Assembly: GCF_946886105.1 (NCBI RefSeq)
Contig: NZ_CAMPHV010000001.1
Location: forward strand, 238,261-302,260
Length of the DNA stretch: 64,000 nucleotides
Direction: 5' to 3'
Source of the DNA: an uncultured Pseudomonas sp.
Lineage (GTDB): Bacteria; Pseudomonadota; Gammaproteobacteria; Pseudomonadales; Pseudomonadaceae
This document shows, piece after piece, positions 52,397 to 62,496 of the stretch. Below the pieces are notes generated by a model that was not told the DNA's origin, ran no database searches, and worked only from the letters and a program-made list of their open reading frames with translations. A program made the position numbers and the translations under genes. Within the stretch, counting starts at the first letter, position 1. The number at the start of each line of letters is the position of its first letter.

Positions 52397-54238
52397 TCAC
52401 ACCTGGGTCAGTTGCCGGTACAACTGCGGCAGACGCAGGGGCAGTTGTTGCGGTTGGCGGATCAGGGTGTAGCCGTTGGCGCCGAACATATACGGCAGGT
52501 AGTCGCCGGCTTCGCGGTCGATGGTGATGCAGAACGGCAACAGGCCCTGGCGCCGCGCTTCCAGCACCGCCTGGCGGGTATCTTCCACGCCGTAGCGGCC
52601 TTCGTACAGATCCAGGTCGTTGGGTTTGCCGTCGGTCACCAACAGCAGCAGCTTGCGCCTTTGCTTGCAGGCTCCGAGCAGTGCGCTGGCCTGGCGGATG
52701 GCCGCGCCCATACGGGTGTAGTAACCGGGCTTGAGCGCCTGGATGCGCCCACGGGTGCTGTCGTCGTAGCGTTGTTTGAACGATTTGAGCTCCTGCATGC
52801 GCACCTGCTGACGGCGCAGCGAGGAGAAACCGTAGAGGGCGAAATTATCGCCCAGGGTCGACAGCGTCTCGCCGAACAGCAACAGGCTGTCGGTGATCAC
52901 TTCGATCACTCGGTGCTGGTCGTCGAGGTGGGCGTCGGTGGACATCGACAGATCGGCCAGCAGCAGGCAGGCCAGGTCGCGGCGGTTCGCCCGCTGTTCC
53001 ATAAACAGGCCGCGCTCGGCGCATTGCCCGTGCTGCCGTTCGACGTGGAAATCCAGCCAGGCCTGCATATCCAGTTCCGAGCCCTGGGCTTGCTGGCGTA
53101 GCCATTGGCGGTCGTTGCGCAGGTGCTCGAACTGGCGGCGCAGGCGTTTGGCCAATGGCGCCAGGCGCGGCGGTAAGGGCTGCGCCTCGCTGCCGCGCGG
53201 CACCATCAGCTGCAGGTTGACGAAATTCTCGCGCAGCCGCTGCTGGCGATAGTCCCATTCCGGCAGCTTGATGCCCTCGCCCAGAGGAATATCGTCGAAG
53301 TCCGCCGGTGGCAGGTCGAGATGCAACTTGAGCCCACCGCCCTTGCGCAGGCGCTGCTTGGACAGCGCCAGTTCGTCGAGGTCTTCGGCGACCCGCGCGG
53401 CGTCCTGGTCTTCGCTGTCGTCGCTGCAGCGGTCCAGCTCGACATGTTCGGACCAGCTGAACAAATTCTCCAGGCGGAAAATCAGCAGCCCGCTCTTGCT
53501 GGTGCTTTCCTCGATCCGTTTGGCGCGCTTGGCCCCGCCTTGGCGTTGCTCCGCCGGGGTCGGCAGGTTGTCCTGGTGTTCCTCGCCCAGCTCGCAGGCC
53601 TGGGGCTCACCGAGATTTTCCGCCGGGTACAACCACAGCGGCAGCGGCCAGGGCGCGCGTTCGCTACGAGGGAAATGCTCGACGCTGCCCGGCTCGCGCA
53701 GCGCCTGGCGGAGCGCCATCTCCAGCTCGGCCTCGCCTTTGCCGAGCTGGCCGGGGGCCGGACGCAATTGCAGGTGGGCTTCGACCAGGCGCTGATAACG
53801 CGGACGCAGGGCCGGGTAGCTTGCCAATAATTGTTGGGTCCAGCGCTGGTTGTCCCGCGCCCAGTGGCGCATCTGCCCCGCTTGCGCGGCGAGCAATGCC
53901 AGCCAGCGATAGAGTTCGCGGTTCAGCGCCGCCTCGGGATAGACCGCGAGGCTGGACGGCAGTCGCAGGTTGTTGGCGTCGCACCAGGCCACCGGCAGCT
54001 GTTTGCAGGTGCCGGCGACTTGCTGCAGAAGGTTGCGGCGCAGCATCAGTTCACGAGCGCTGGCGGCTTCCAGTGCGACACCCGAGGCGCCGCCCAAAGC
54101 ACGAAACAGCAGGGCCAGCGGGCGGCGCATGCTGTCCAGCTCGACCCGCGCCTCGGCAAAGTCCGGGCTGGCATGGCGGGTGATAAAGCGGTGCCAGACA
54201 CTGCCGACCCACTCTTCCAATTCGACGGTAAAGGCCAT
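52397..54238 (-). CDS. norD: nitric-oxide reductase activation protein NorD
   Basis: A 613-aa protein with a C-terminal von Willebrand A domain: 'LACLLLADLSMSTDAHLDD' holds a MIDAS-like D-x-S-x-S (about 430), with 'LLLLVTDGKPNDLDLYEG' near 550. The N-terminal part is helical. NorD works with the AAA ATPase NorQ to insert iron into NorB. GAGGTG precedes ATG 54238. It is the last gene of the nor set, separated from norB by 232 bp that contain repeat-like sequence but no gene. Confidence 0.9.
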   Translation of the reverse strand: MAFTVELEEWVGSVWHRFITRHASPDFAEARVELDSMRRPLALLFRALGGASGVALEAASARELMLRRNLLQQVAGTCKQLPVAWCDANNLRLPSSLAVYPEAALNRELYRWLALLAAQAGQMRHWARDNQRWTQQLLASYPALRPRYQRLVEAHLQLRPAPGQLGKGEAELEMALRQALREPGSVEHFPRSERAPWPLPLWLYPAENLGEPQACELGEEHQDNLPTPAEQRQGGAKRAKRIEESTSKSGLLIFRLENLFSWSEHVELDRCSDDSEDQDAARVAEDLDELALSKQRLRKGGGLKLHLDLPPADFDDIPLGEGIKLPEWDYRQQRLRENFVNLQLMVPRGSEAQPLPPRLAPLAKRLRRQFEHLRNDRQWLRQQAQGSELDMQAWLDFHVERQHGQCAERGLFMEQRANRRDLACLLLADLSMSTDAHLDDQHRVIEVITDSLLLFGETLSTLGDNFALYGFSSLRRQQVRMQELKSFKQRYDDSTRGRIQALKPGYYTRMGAAIRQASALLGACKQRRKLLLLVTDGKPNDLDLYEGRYGVEDTRQAVLEARRQGLLPFCITIDREAGDYLPYMFGANGYTLIRQPQQLPLRLPQLYRQLTQV

Positions 54239-54470
54239 CGCTGCACCTCTATTTGAATGGTTCTATTCCAGTTGCATCGCCAGGCGAATGGGTAAGCCGA
54301 TCATCGCTTGGTGGGTTACGCGGCGCACCGATCCCGTAGTTGATTGACGGCCCTTGTTCTGCGCCGCTAACCTGCGCGGCCCGACCCACCCTACAACTGT
54401 GCTCCGTGGAGCTGAATGCAAAAACGGCCCGCTGTACCAGCCGGGCCGAGACTCATCTCACGAGCACCAT

Positions 54471-55904
<1,434 letters not shown>

Positions 55905-56345
55905 TCAGCCCTCCTTGTTTGGCGGCCAGTCGTTGGTATCGATCTTCGAAGTCCACTTGAGGAACTCCGCCATATCGTCCACTTCCTGCTCGCTCAAATT
56001 GAATTGCGGCATCGCCCGACGCCCTGGAATGCCCAGGGGTTGCGCCTTCATCCAGGCCTGCAGGAACGGCTTGAAGGCCGCCTCCTCGCCCCGCCGGGTG
56101 AACACATTGCCCAGCTCGGGCGCGAAGTAGGCACCCTCGCCCAGCAGGCTGTGGCAGCCGATGCAGTTGTTGTTCTCCCAGACTGCTTTGCCGCGCACCA
56201 CCGCTTCGGTCAGGGCCGACTCGTTGGTGCGTTCCGGAAAGGTCTGCTCCGTGTGATAGGTCAAGGCCAGAAACACCAGGAAGAAGAACAGGCTCCCCCC
56301 GAAGTAGATATTCCTGGCCATGCTCTTGGTGAAGGTCTCTGACAT
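55905..56345 (-). CDS. norC: nitric-oxide reductase cytochrome c subunit NorC
   Basis: A 146-aa membrane-anchored c-type cytochrome. It has an N-terminal membrane helix ('IYFGGSLFFFLVFLALTYHT', about 13-32), the heme motif 'CIGCH' (about 61-65) and the axial Met in 'RRAMPQFNLSEQE' (about 112). It accepts electrons from c-551 or azurin and delivers them to NorB. A perfect FNR/DNR box is 57 bp upstream. Confidence 0.95.
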   Translation of the reverse strand: MSETFTKSMARNIYFGGSLFFFLVFLALTYHTEQTFPERTNESALTEAVVRGKAVWENNNCIGCHSLLGEGAYFAPELGNVFTRRGEEAAFKPFLQAWMKAQPLGIPGRRAMPQFNLSEQEVDDMAEFLKWTSKIDTNDWPPNKEG

Positions 56346-56402
56346 GGTCGCTTCCTCTTTGCTTGGCGAGTCCATTCTAGGAAGCAACCTATCGAAACCC
56401 GC

Positions 56403-56416
56403 TTGATGGCAATCAA
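56403..56416. promoter_or_regulatory. DNR/FNR-type box of the norCB promoter
   Basis: TTGAT-GGCA-ATCAA is a perfect consensus, 57 bp upstream of norC. The corresponding promoter in P. aeruginosa is activated by Dnr. Confidence 0.9.
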
Positions 56417-56489
56417 GAAAGCCCGATCAAATGGGTCGGGTATAGGTAGGGGATGGCGAAAGCGATTGAGCGTAAGGCATACCGCTCTG

Positions 56490-56559
56490 GTAGCCCGGAT
56501 GAAATCCGGGGCATCGATAGCGGCCATAGAAACGCTTCCCCGGATTGCATCCGGGCTAC
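56490..56559. repeat. REP-like palindromic repeat, GTAGCCCGGAT family
   Basis: Starts GTAGCCCGGATGAAATCC and ends GGATTGCATCCGGGCTAC. It lies between norF and norC; norF ends at its edge. Other copies are near 1.3 kb and 63.9 kb. Confidence 0.75.
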
Positions 56560-56813
56560 GAAGAGAAGCACAAAGCCAGCAACACGCCCACCGCCATCGT
56601 CAGCGGCCAGCCGAGCAGCAGCCCGCACCATAAACGCGGGGCGTGGCGTAGCTCCATAAAGCCGTCGGTGATCAACCAGGCTTTGCCCAGGGCCGCCAGC
56701 AATACGAGCGCCGCCAGCGACAAGGTCGCGCCCCTATTGCCCAGCTGCACGCTGGCCACGGACAGCGCGACCAGGCCCAGCCAGGAGAGAATCAGGGTGC
56801 GCGAAGCGGACAT
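56556..56813 (-). CDS. norF: NorF/NirP-like small membrane protein (oxidase subunit IV family)
   Basis: An 85-aa protein with three membrane segments ('LILSWLGLVALSVASVQL', 'LSLAALVLLAALGKAWLITDGFMEL', 'GLLLGWPLTMAVGVLLALCF'). The 'KAWLITDGFMELRHAP' stretch is characteristic of the subunit-IV/NorF group. In P. aeruginosa the equivalent gene is nirP. It is needed for full NO reductase activity in Paracoccus but not part of the core enzyme. It starts 14 bp after norE. Confidence 0.82.
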   Translation of the reverse strand: MSASRTLILSWLGLVALSVASVQLGNRGATLSLAALVLLAALGKAWLITDGFMELRHAPRLWCGLLLGWPLTMAVGVLLALCFSS

Positions 56814-56827
56814 GGCGACCTCCCCGG

Positions 56828-57427
56828 TCAGTTCAGCACATACACCAGCGGAAACAGCAGCACCCACACCAGGTCGACCATGTGCCAATAGAGCACGCCG
56901 GATTCCAGCGCGCTGCAATTCGCCGGGCCATAGGCGTGCCGCCGGCAGCGCGCGGCCAGCCAGGCGAGAATCAGCATGCCGAGCAGCACATGGAGAAAGT
57001 GAAATCCGGTGAGAATCCAGTACAGGGTGAAGAAGGTGTTGTGCTCCATGCCCAGTCCCAGGTCGGATAGATGGGCGTATTCGCTGAGCTTCAACGCGAC
57101 ATAGATGCCAGCCGAAAGCAGCGCGGCCAGCAGCAACCAGGCCGCACGCCGATCCCGGGCACGGCGCACTTGCTCCTGGGCCAGAGCAGCGAGCAAGCCG
57201 CTGCTGAGCAGGCTCAGGGTCAGCGCCAGGCCGGTGGAGCTGTCGAGCAACTCGCGGCTGCTGTGAAACAGCTGCGGTTGCAGGGCCTGGGTGACGGCGA
57301 AGACCAGAATCAGCAGGCCGAATACCGTCAACTCGGCGAGGATAAAAAACCACATCGCCAGATCGCCCGGCAAATGACGCGCCGGGCTGGCTGCGGGACG
57401 CAGGGTCAGTTCAAGCGAAGTGGACAT
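56828..57427 (-). CDS. norE: NorE/NirO-like cytochrome c oxidase subunit III family protein
   Basis: A 199-aa membrane protein with five helices in the COX3 fold. Signatures: 'GDLAMWFFILAELTVFGLLIL' (about 22-42), 'YWILTGFHFLHVLLGMLILA' (about 135-154) and 'YWHMVDLVWVLLFPLVYVL' at the C-terminus. It corresponds to nirO of P. aeruginosa and norE of Paracoccus. Its start overlaps the end of norQ by 17 bp, which indicates an operon norQ-norE-norF. Confidence 0.88.
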   Translation of the reverse strand: MSTSLELTLRPAASPARHLPGDLAMWFFILAELTVFGLLILVFAVTQALQPQLFHSSRELLDSSTGLALTLSLLSSGLLAALAQEQVRRARDRRAAWLLLAALLSAGIYVALKLSEYAHLSDLGLGMEHNTFFTLYWILTGFHFLHVLLGMLILAWLAARCRRHAYGPANCSALESGVLYWHMVDLVWVLLFPLVYVLN

Positions 57428-58223
57428 CGACCACGTCCATCAACGCCGCAACCGTCTGCGGGTCGTCCGACAGCGGCTCGGCCAGGCAGGCCAGGCAAGC
57501 TTCCCGCGGGCTCATGCCGGCGCCGATCATCCGCGCGGTGAAGATCAGCAGGCGAGTGGAAGCCACCTCCTCCAGGTCGTGTTGCTCGAGGCGGCGCAAT
57601 GCCTGCCCCAACTTGACCACCTGCGCCGCCAGGGCGAGATCGACCTGGGCCTCGTTGGCGACTATGCGCTCCTCCTCGGCCACCGCCGGGTAGTCGAAAC
57701 GCAGGGCGACGAAGCGCTGGCGGGTGCTCGGTTTCATGCCCTTGAGCAGGTTCTGATAACCGGGGTTGTAGGACACCACCAGCATGAAGCCGGGCGGTGC
57801 GCGCAGCACTTCGCCGGTGCGCTCCAGATACAGCTCGCGGCGGTCGTCGGCCAGCGGGTGCAGCACCACGGCGGTGTCCTGGCGCGCTTCGACCACCTCG
57901 TCCAGGTAGCAGATACCGCCTTCGCGTACCGCGCGGGTCAGTGGGCCGTCCTGCCACCAGGTGCCGTCGGCGCCGATCAGGTGGCGGCCGACCAGGTCGG
58001 CGGCGGACAGGTCGTCATGGCAGGCCACGGTGTACAGCGGCAAGCGCAGGCGATGCGCCATGTACTGCACGAAACGGGTCTTGCCGCAGCCGGTCGGGCC
58101 TTTGATCAGCACCGGCATGCCGTGTTGCCAGGCCTTTTCGAACAGCACTTCTTCGTTGCCCAGGGCTTGGTAGAAAGGCGTCGCGCGTGCGGCGCTGCCG
58201 ATTGCATTGATGGGCGCATTCAC
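57411..58223 (-). CDS. nirQ: NirQ/NorQ MoxR-type AAA+ ATPase
   Basis: A 270-aa AAA+ protein of the CbbQ/NirQ/NorQ group. Walker A is 'IKGPTGCGKTRFVQYMA' (about 39-55), Walker B 'GGICYLDEVVEAR' (about 100-112) and sensor 'MLVVSYNPGYQ' (about 148). It works with NorD to load metal into NO reductase. The start codon is GTG 58223, behind GAGG. The FNR-type box 84 bp upstream matches the known Dnr/Anr control of nirQ. Confidence 0.93.
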   Translation of the reverse strand: MNAPINAIGSAARATPFYQALGNEEVLFEKAWQHGMPVLIKGPTGCGKTRFVQYMAHRLRLPLYTVACHDDLSAADLVGRHLIGADGTWWQDGPLTRAVREGGICYLDEVVEARQDTAVVLHPLADDRRELYLERTGEVLRAPPGFMLVVSYNPGYQNLLKGMKPSTRQRFVALRFDYPAVAEEERIVANEAQVDLALAAQVVKLGQALRRLEQHDLEEVASTRLLIFTARMIGAGMSPREACLACLAEPLSDDPQTVAALMDVVDVHFA

Positions 58224-58306
58224 AACGAGTACCTCGGCGGGTAATTGAGCATGCCTGCACGCTACCCGTGGCGAGAGATCGCGCTCAAGCGATCCGGCGG
58301 CCGCAC

Positions 58307-58320
58307 TTGATTGCCGTCAA
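58307..58320. promoter_or_regulatory. FNR-type box upstream of nirQ
   Basis: TTGAT-TGCC-GTCAA matches nine of ten conserved positions, 84 bp upstream of the nirQ start. Confidence 0.75.
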
Positions 58321-58425
58321 GTCCGTCGACGATGGACCCGCACCCTACCCGGCCATTGCGGTCTGAGACGATAAGCCGCATTGAAGCGCCGCCCCGCAGC
58401 GGCGCACAGTGGACAGCGGCAACTG

Positions 58426-58439
58426 TTGATTGAGATCAA
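58426..58439. promoter_or_regulatory. FNR-type box upstream of the cytochrome c-551 gene
   Basis: TTGAT-TGAG-ATCAA is a perfect consensus. In P. aeruginosa the equivalent divergent box drives nirS; here the first gene to its right is cytochrome c-551, 149 bp away, with no gene recognised between. Confidence 0.8.
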
Positions 58440-58587
58440 GCAATAAAACTCGGCCCATGACTATGCTGAGCCGGTTTCAACGGAGCGTCGCCGTGACGCC
58501 TCGATACACAGGGTTCGGTACAACGCTTACCAAGCCATAACGACGTAGGTTGCATAGCGCCCGCGTCATCCGCCTTGAGGAAATACC

Positions 58588-58911
58588 ATGAAGAAGTTTC
58601 TGTCTCCGCTGTTGGCCCTGGGTGCCGTCCTGAGTATGCAATCCGCCCTGGCCGCCGACCCCGCAGCCGCTGAAGCGCTGTTCAAGAGCAAGCCCTGCGC
58701 CGCCTGCCACAACGTCGACGTGAAGATGGTCGGCCCGGCGCTGAAGGAAGTAGCCGCCAAGTACGCCGGCACCGAAGGCGCCGTCGAGCTGCTGGCCGGG
58801 CACATCAAGAATGGTACCCAGGGCAACTGGGGGCCGATGCCGATGCCGGCCAACCCGGTTACCGACGAAGAAGCCAAGACCCTCGCCGAATGGGTGTTGA
58901 GCCTCAAGTAA
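58588..58911 (+). CDS. nirM: cytochrome c-551
   Basis: A 107-aa periplasmic cytochrome. Signal peptide '[15 protein letters not shown]' is cleaved before '[34 protein letters not shown]'. The heme motif is 'CAACH' (about 34-38) and the Met ligand lies in '[11 protein letters not shown]' (about 86). It follows the Pseudomonas c-551 sequence along its whole length. It donates electrons to cytochrome cd1 nitrite reductase and to NO reductase. In P. aeruginosa nirM follows nirS; here it stands alone downstream of the FNR box. Confidence 0.9.
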   Translation: MKKFLSPLLALGAVLSMQSALAADPAAAEALFKSKPCAACHNVDVKMVGPALKEVAAKYAGTEGAVELLAGHIKNGTQGNWGPMPMPANPVTDEEAKTLAEWVLSLK

Positions 58912-59092
58912 GTCCCTCGGGGACGTCGTACCGACGCTTTTCGCGATCGGCTGTGGCGTCCCTCCCCACCTCCTCTTGTCAGCCCCTATTCCCCCCGTCC
59001 GATACGCTGAAGGGCTCAGATCCGCGTTCAATCCTACTTCGCTGCCATACAATGCCGCTTCTTATCAGTTCTATTGAAGTGAAGCGCCCGCA

Positions 59093-59953
59093 ATGGACAT
59101 CGACCTCGCGCGTACCTTTCTCGATATCACCCGTAGCGGCAGCTTTATCGCCACCGCCGAACGCCTGCACATCACTCAGACGGCAGTGACGGCGCGCATT
59201 CACAACCTGGAAAACCAGCTCGGTTGCCGGCTGTTCGTGCGCAACCGCGCCGGCGCACGGTTGACCGCCGACGGCGAGCGTTTCGTCGCCTATGCGACGC
59301 AACTGGTGCAAACCTGGGAAGCCGCGCGACGGGATTTGCCGCTGCCCCGCGGCTATGGCGAGCTGCTGACCCTGGGCGCGGAAACCAGCCTGTGCAACCC
59401 GCTGATGCTGGCCTGGCTGCAGCGCTTGCGTCAGGCCCTGCCGAGCCATGCGCTACGCAGCGAAGTGGCCAGCGGCAGCCTGCTGCAACAGCAACTCGAC
59501 CTCGGCGTACTCGACGCCGCGCTGGTGCACCAGCCCGAATATTGGCCGAGCCTGCAGGTCGAACAATTGCTCGAGGAAAAGCTGATCCAGGTGGTGCAAA
59601 CCCACAACCCGGAACCCTATATGTATATCGACTGGGGTCCGGCGTTTCGTCAGCTGCATGACAACGCGCTGCCCGAATACACTCGCAGCGCCCTCTCCTT
59701 CAGCCTCGGCCCGTTCGCCCTGCAATACCTGCTGCAATGCGGTGGACGCGGTTACTTCCGTACCCGCGTGGTGCAGCGTTACCTCGACGAAGGCATTCTC
59801 AAACGGGTGGAGCAGGCCCCGGAATTCACCTATCCGGTGTACCTGGTTTACCGCCGCACCGCCGATAGTCCTGCCCTGCGCAATGCCCTGGAGCTATTGC
59901 GCGAAGTGGTGCGCGACGACTTCGATTGGTCGCGCTGGTATCCCGATACTTAA
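59093..59953 (+). CDS. LysR-type transcriptional regulator
   Basis: A 286-aa regulator. The N-terminal winged helix-turn-helix is plain: 'MDIDLARTFLDITRSGSFIA' then 'LHITQTAVTARIHNLENQLGCRLFVRNRAGARLTADGERF' (residues 1-62). The effector domain covers about 90-286. The target is unknown; no divergent gene is adjacent, since the upstream neighbour is c-551 in the same direction. The ribosome site is weak (GAAG). Confidence 0.9.
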   Translation: MDIDLARTFLDITRSGSFIATAERLHITQTAVTARIHNLENQLGCRLFVRNRAGARLTADGERFVAYATQLVQTWEAARRDLPLPRGYGELLTLGAETSLCNPLMLAWLQRLRQALPSHALRSEVASGSLLQQQLDLGVLDAALVHQPEYWPSLQVEQLLEEKLIQVVQTHNPEPYMYIDWGPAFRQLHDNALPEYTRSALSFSLGPFALQYLLQCGGRGYFRTRVVQRYLDEGILKRVEQAPEFTYPVYLVYRRTADSPALRNALELLREVVRDDFDWSRWYPDT

Positions 59954-59964
59954 GGGCTGTTGTC

Positions 59965-60041
59965 GTAGGGCGGACATGCCGAAGGCTTGTCCGCCATTGG
60001 GATAATCAGCGGTGGACAAGGCTTCGCCATGTCCACCCTAC
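59965..60041. repeat. REP-like palindromic repeat, GTAGGGCGGACATG family
   Basis: Starts GTAGGGCGGACATGCC and ends CATGTCCACCCTAC, so the whole unit can fold back. It has an internal GGACAAGGCTT/GGCTTGTCC pair. It lies between two convergent genes. Second copy at 1098-1165. Confidence 0.8.
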
Positions 60042-60067
60042 AAAAGCACGGCTCGCAGCTCGCCAAC

Positions 60068-61207
60068 TCAATCCGGCAGGTGCTTGAGCCAGTTACGGTA
60101 CAGCGCGGCGATCAGGTCGATCTGGGTGACCATGCCCACCAGGCGCTGCTGTGCATCGACCACCGGCAAGCAATGCAAGCCGCGGTCGGAGAGCAGGAAC
60201 ACCAGGTCGACCATATGCGCGTCCTGCTGCACCGCGATCACCGGTGCACTCATGATCGCGCGCAACTTGGTGCCACGCAGGAACTTCAACCGCCCCAGAT
60301 TGATCCGCGTCTGGCTGGGCTGGAAGTGCTTGAGCAGATCCACCAGGGTGACGATGCCGATCAGCTTGCGACTGCCCTGCTCCAGCACCGGTAACGCGCG
60401 CAGGCGGTGTTCCTTCAGCGTTTGCCAGGCCTGCTCGATAAAGCTGTCCGGCGTGGCCCAATAGAGATCGCGGGACATGATATCCGCCGCCGTGATCTCA
60501 CCCATGCTGCGGCGCAGCGCATGTTTCTCGGTCTGTTTGATCAGCCGTTCCAGATCGTCGCGGGTCACGTCGACGTACTCGCCGAACTCGCGCAAGGCCT
60601 GGTCGATATCGTCTCCGGTGAAGCTCATGCGGTCGCCCGGCAAGGGATCGCGGGTGTGGTGGACGTTGTCCTTGGCCAGCCGCGACTTCGGGTAGGCATG
60701 CCCGGTCAGGTTGTTGTAGAGCAAGGCGACCGCCACCAGCAGCAGCGAGTTCATCGCCACCGGTTGCAGCAAGGCGTAACCGAGCGCATCGACATCCACC
60801 CCGCCGCTGGCGATCACCACGGCCACCGCGCAGCCTGGCGGATGCAGGCAGCGCAACGCGAACATGCAAAGCAGCCCGAGGGCGGCGGCCAGCATGCTCG
60901 CCAGCTGCGTATCCAGCCCACTCAGGCCGAGGCTGACGCCAATGCCGGTGGCGAGCAGATTGCCCGCGAGGATCGACCAGGGTTGCGCGAATGGGCTCGA
61001 CGAGGCGGCGAACAACAACACCGCCGAAGCTCCGGCCGGCGCGGCGAGGCTCAGGGTCAGCGGCACGCCGAACAGCCAGACGCCGAGCGAGACGCTGAGG
61101 CTCATGACGATAGCCACAGCGACCGCCGCGCGCAGCCACTCCCGCGGTTGGGCATTGAGCTGGGCGGGAGCCAGGGTTCTGATCCAGTCGAAAAACTGCT
61201 CTTGCAT
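60068..61207 (-). CDS. HPP-family membrane protein with C-terminal CBS pair
   Basis: A 379-aa protein. The N-terminal HPP domain has about four to five membrane segments and the name-giving 'CLHPPGCAVAVVIASGG' (about 131-147). A linker with 'SFTGDDIDQALREFGEYVDVTRDDLERLI' follows, and then two CBS domains (about 250-310 and 325-379: 'ITAADIMSRDLYWATPDSFIEQAW', 'IMSAPVIAVQQDAHMVDLVFLL'). HPP proteins of plants and cyanobacteria take part in nitrite transport across membranes; this link is suggestive next to denitrification genes but is inferred. ATG 61207 follows AGGAACC. Confidence 0.85.
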   Translation of the reverse strand: MQEQFFDWIRTLAPAQLNAQPREWLRAAVAVAIVMSLSVSLGVWLFGVPLTLSLAAPAGASAVLLFAASSSPFAQPWSILAGNLLATGIGVSLGLSGLDTQLASMLAAALGLLCMFALRCLHPPGCAVAVVIASGGVDVDALGYALLQPVAMNSLLLVAVALLYNNLTGHAYPKSRLAKDNVHHTRDPLPGDRMSFTGDDIDQALREFGEYVDVTRDDLERLIKQTEKHALRRSMGEITAADIMSRDLYWATPDSFIEQAWQTLKEHRLRALPVLEQGSRKLIGIVTLVDLLKHFQPSQTRINLGRLKFLRGTKLRAIMSAPVIAVQQDAHMVDLVFLLSDRGLHCLPVVDAQQRLVGMVTQIDLIAALYRNWLKHLPD

Positions 61208-61514
61208 GGTTCCTGCTTGGGATCGGCATGTTTGCAGGCAATGGCTCACACCCAGCCGGTGGGGCGTCCCCGGGCGAAGTGGGAGCAACTCGGTTAAGAC
61301 GGGGCAGCGCTCAGGGTGAGCGCGACGGCGAGGCGGCAGCAATCGGGATGGGCTTCATAGTGCTTGCGCGACCGAGCGCGAGCGCCAACGGAGAGGCGCA
61401 CCGCATTCGCACGCCGCTCCTTTTCGGTTCGGTTCAGGTAGGCGCGGCAGTGAATGCCGCGCATAGACGTGAGTGCCTGCGCAGTGTGCCGAAGCGGTTC
61501 AGTTATCTCTAATG

Positions 61515-61545
61515 AATAACATTGCTGCTATAGAGCAATGTTATT
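61515..61545. repeat. 12-bp perfect inverted repeat downstream of the SDR gene
   Basis: AATAACATTGCT and AGCAATGTTATT are separated by 7 bases. It is AT-rich and lacks a T-tract. It sits 27 bp past the SDR stop, so it may be a terminator; a protein-binding operator is another option. Confidence 0.6.
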
Positions 61546-61571
61546 GCTTTAAATGGCGGCGAGCGCCCGGT

Positions 61572-62315
61572 TCAACTCAAGGTATAGCCGTGGTCCACCA
61601 CCCAGTCCTGACCGTAAACGCCGCGGGCGCCCTGGGACAGTTGGAACAGAATGACGTTGGCCACCGCCGCGGCTTCGAGAAAGTGACCGGGCAATAGACG
61701 CTTGGCGACCGTATCGGCGACATCGCCCAACTGCTCGTCGGTCAACCCCAGGGTGCCCCAGATCGCCGTCGCGGTAGGGCCTGGCGAGACCAGGTTGATG
61801 CGCAGATCCAATGCGGCCAACTCCACAGCGATGGTTTTCACCTGGGCGGTCAGGGCCGCCTTGCTGGCGATATAGGCGGCCAGGCCGGGAAAGGTCGAAT
61901 GGGTCAGGAAGGTGCTGACGAACACCACCGAAGCCGGCCTGGCCAGCGTATCGCGCAGCGCCGCCAGGGTGTTCAAGGCGCCCGCTCCGTTGACCGCCCA
62001 TTGCCGGTCGAAGGCGCCGAGATCGAGGCAATCGGCCAACTCGGCGATGCCGGCGTTGGGCACCAGGTAGTCCACCGGGCCGAGACGGGCAGCCAGTCGG
62101 GCCAGATTGTCCAGATCCTCCTGGCAGGTCACGTCGCCGACTTCCCAGTGCAAACGCTCGTCGTAGGTTTCCATCAGTGCGGGCAAACCGCCGAGTGTGC
62201 GGGACATCGCCAACACCTTCGCACCGCGTTGCAGCAAGGCCGCGCACAGCGCCAAGCCAATACCCGAACTGGCGCCGGTGACCACCGCCAGACGGTCCTG
62301 GAATTCGCTTTTCAT
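61572..62315 (-). CDS. short-chain dehydrogenase/reductase
   Basis: A 247-aa SDR. The Rossmann motif is 'AVVTGASSGIGLAL' (about 9-22); 'VPNAGIAEL' takes the place of N-A-G-I at about 84-92. The catalytic Ser is in 'VVFVSTFLTHS' and Y-x3-K in 'LAAYIASKAAL' (about 150-154). The C-terminal 'GARGVYGQDWVVDHGYTLS' is typical of classical SDRs. ATG 62315 follows GAGAGGG; upstream codons in the same frame look non-coding. The substrate is unknown. An FNR-like box lies 128 bp upstream. Confidence 0.88.
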   Translation of the reverse strand: MKSEFQDRLAVVTGASSGIGLALCAALLQRGAKVLAMSRTLGGLPALMETYDERLHWEVGDVTCQEDLDNLARLAARLGPVDYLVPNAGIAELADCLDLGAFDRQWAVNGAGALNTLAALRDTLARPASVVFVSTFLTHSTFPGLAAYIASKAALTAQVKTIAVELAALDLRINLVSPGPTATAIWGTLGLTDEQLGDVADTVAKRLLPGHFLEAAAVANVILFQLSQGARGVYGQDWVVDHGYTLS

Positions 62316-62442
62316 CAACCCTCTCCGATGCCCGGCAACGCCGGGCGGCAAGGTCGTCCAGGAGCAAGCCATGGCCGACCGGTCAGAGCAGCGGCGCTGC
62401 CCCCGATACGGTCTTTTTACCGCGAGGGAAAGGGTTGGCGAC

Positions 62443-62456
62443 TTGATCGCAATCAG
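62443..62456. promoter_or_regulatory. FNR-type box upstream of the SDR gene
   Basis: TTGAT-CGCA-ATCAG matches nine of ten conserved positions. It lies 41 bp past the stop of the acyl-CoA dehydrogenase gene and 128 bp before the SDR start. Confidence 0.5.
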
Positions 62457-62496
62457 CTTTGCTCGCGAGGGTTTCACCCGCCCTTGGAACGGCTGC

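Noticed and set aside
58440..58587. Remnant of nirS between the FNR box and cytochrome c-551
   Set aside because: I looked for nirS-like coding sequence on both strands in these 148 bp and saw none.
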